In this document: positions 15,660 to 15,714 of the stretch, one piece after another | Numbering within the stretch: position 1 is the first letter of the stretch | Layout of the letters: each line of letters begins with the position of its first letter | Source of the DNA: Thermodesulfobacteriaceae bacterium UBA6232 | Lineage (GTDB): Bacteria; Desulfobacterota; Thermodesulfobacteria; Thermodesulfobacteriales; Thermodesulfobacteriaceae | Assembly: GCA_002441555.1 (NCBI GenBank) | Contig: DJWK01000044.1 | Span: 1 to 15,714 of the forward strand | DNA: 15,714 bases | Direction of reading: 5' to 3' | Program-made: the position numbers and the translations under genes | The notes under the pieces: model-generated | The model's input: only the letters and a program-made list of their open reading frames with translations | Databases searched by the model: none | What the model was told of the DNA's origin: nothing

Positions 15660-15688
15660 ATGATAATTATTGTGCCATAACAAGTCAA
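15660..15688 (-). promoter_or_regulatory. Sigma70-type promoter of the KaiC-like/HTH/smc unit
   Basis: On the minus strand a -35 TTGACT (plus-strand 15683-15688) and a -10 TATCAT (15660-15665) are separated by exactly 17 nt. Transcription would start near 15652 and give a leader of about 33 nt with the ribosome binding site. The right copy of the 21-bp repeat begins 3 nt upstream of the -35, where an AT-rich UP element or activator site would lie. Confidence 0.65.
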
Positions 15689-15691
15689 GAA

Positions 15692-15712
15692 GGTAGTATT
15701 ATAAATTTTGTG
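15692..15712 (-). repeat. Right copy of the 21-bp terminal inverted repeat
   Basis: This is the exact reverse complement of bases 1-21; identity stops at 15691. Two more bases lie beyond it at the window edge. It lies 3 nt upstream of the -35 of the KaiC-like promoter and points toward that gene. Its AT-rich core (TATAAT on the minus strand) could be an UP element, a regulator site, part of a dispersed repeat, or the cause of an assembly break. Confidence 0.8.
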
Positions 15713-15714
15713 TA

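Noticed and set aside
15653..15672. Fur-box-like AATGATAATTATT near the KaiC-like promoter
   Set aside because: Only a partial match to the 19-bp consensus, in AT-rich DNA; no iron gene follows.
15620..15688. Longer KaiC-like protein starting at 15688
   Set aside because: The extra 23 codons coincide with the -35/-10 promoter, and a good ribosome binding site lies just before ATG 15619.
1..15714. A transposon or integrated element bounded by the 21-bp inverted repeats
   Set aside because: There is no transposase, integrase or target-site duplication, and the content is housekeeping genes.

Overview
The window reads as a gene-dense, low-GC segment from a thermophilic, probably anaerobic and diderm bacterium. 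The mix of genes suggests a Thermodesulfobacteria-like lineage (Thermodesulfobacterium/Caldimicrobium type): a quinone-linked EtfABCX (FixABCX) complex, an STT3/PglB-type oligosaccharyltransferase, and a KaiC-like ATPase paired with an HTH partner of a kind known from archaea and thermophilic bacteria. That placement is an inference from gene content and composition; there is no rRNA or other decisive marker here. No mobile element, CRISPR array or prophage is visible.

Plus strand, 99-10593. A tRNA-Leu(UAA) is followed after 23 nt by a FmdB-type zinc-ribbon protein. Then come etfB-etfA-fixC-fixX, joined by 1-4 nt overlaps; this is a complete electron-bifurcating NADH:quinone/ferredoxin module with no nif genes beside it. 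The run continues with a membrane oligosaccharyltransferase, a one-domain cupin, argB, valS and two tandem PilZ-domain proteins. Spacing is -32 to +17 nt throughout and no terminator is visible, so most of this may be one transcription unit.

Minus strand, 15619-10581. A recognisable sigma70-type promoter precedes a KaiC-like ATPase, then an HTH protein, then the chromosome condensation ATPase smc. The two transcription units converge, and the last PilZ gene and smc overlap by 13 nt at their 3' ends.

The points most worth a second look are: (1) a perfect 21-bp inverted repeat at the two extreme ends of the window, each copy pointing inward at the first gene of its unit; (2) the KaiC-like/HTH pair placed upstream of smc, with a Cys/His cluster in the KaiC C-terminus and a changed acidic pair; (3) an SMC whose hinge lacks the usual glycines; (4) a lone bacterial oligosaccharyltransferase behind a FixABCX cluster; (5) two tandem PilZ proteins coupled to valS. 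Nothing here is demonstrably a wholly new system; the KaiC-like/HTH/smc unit is the least understood part.
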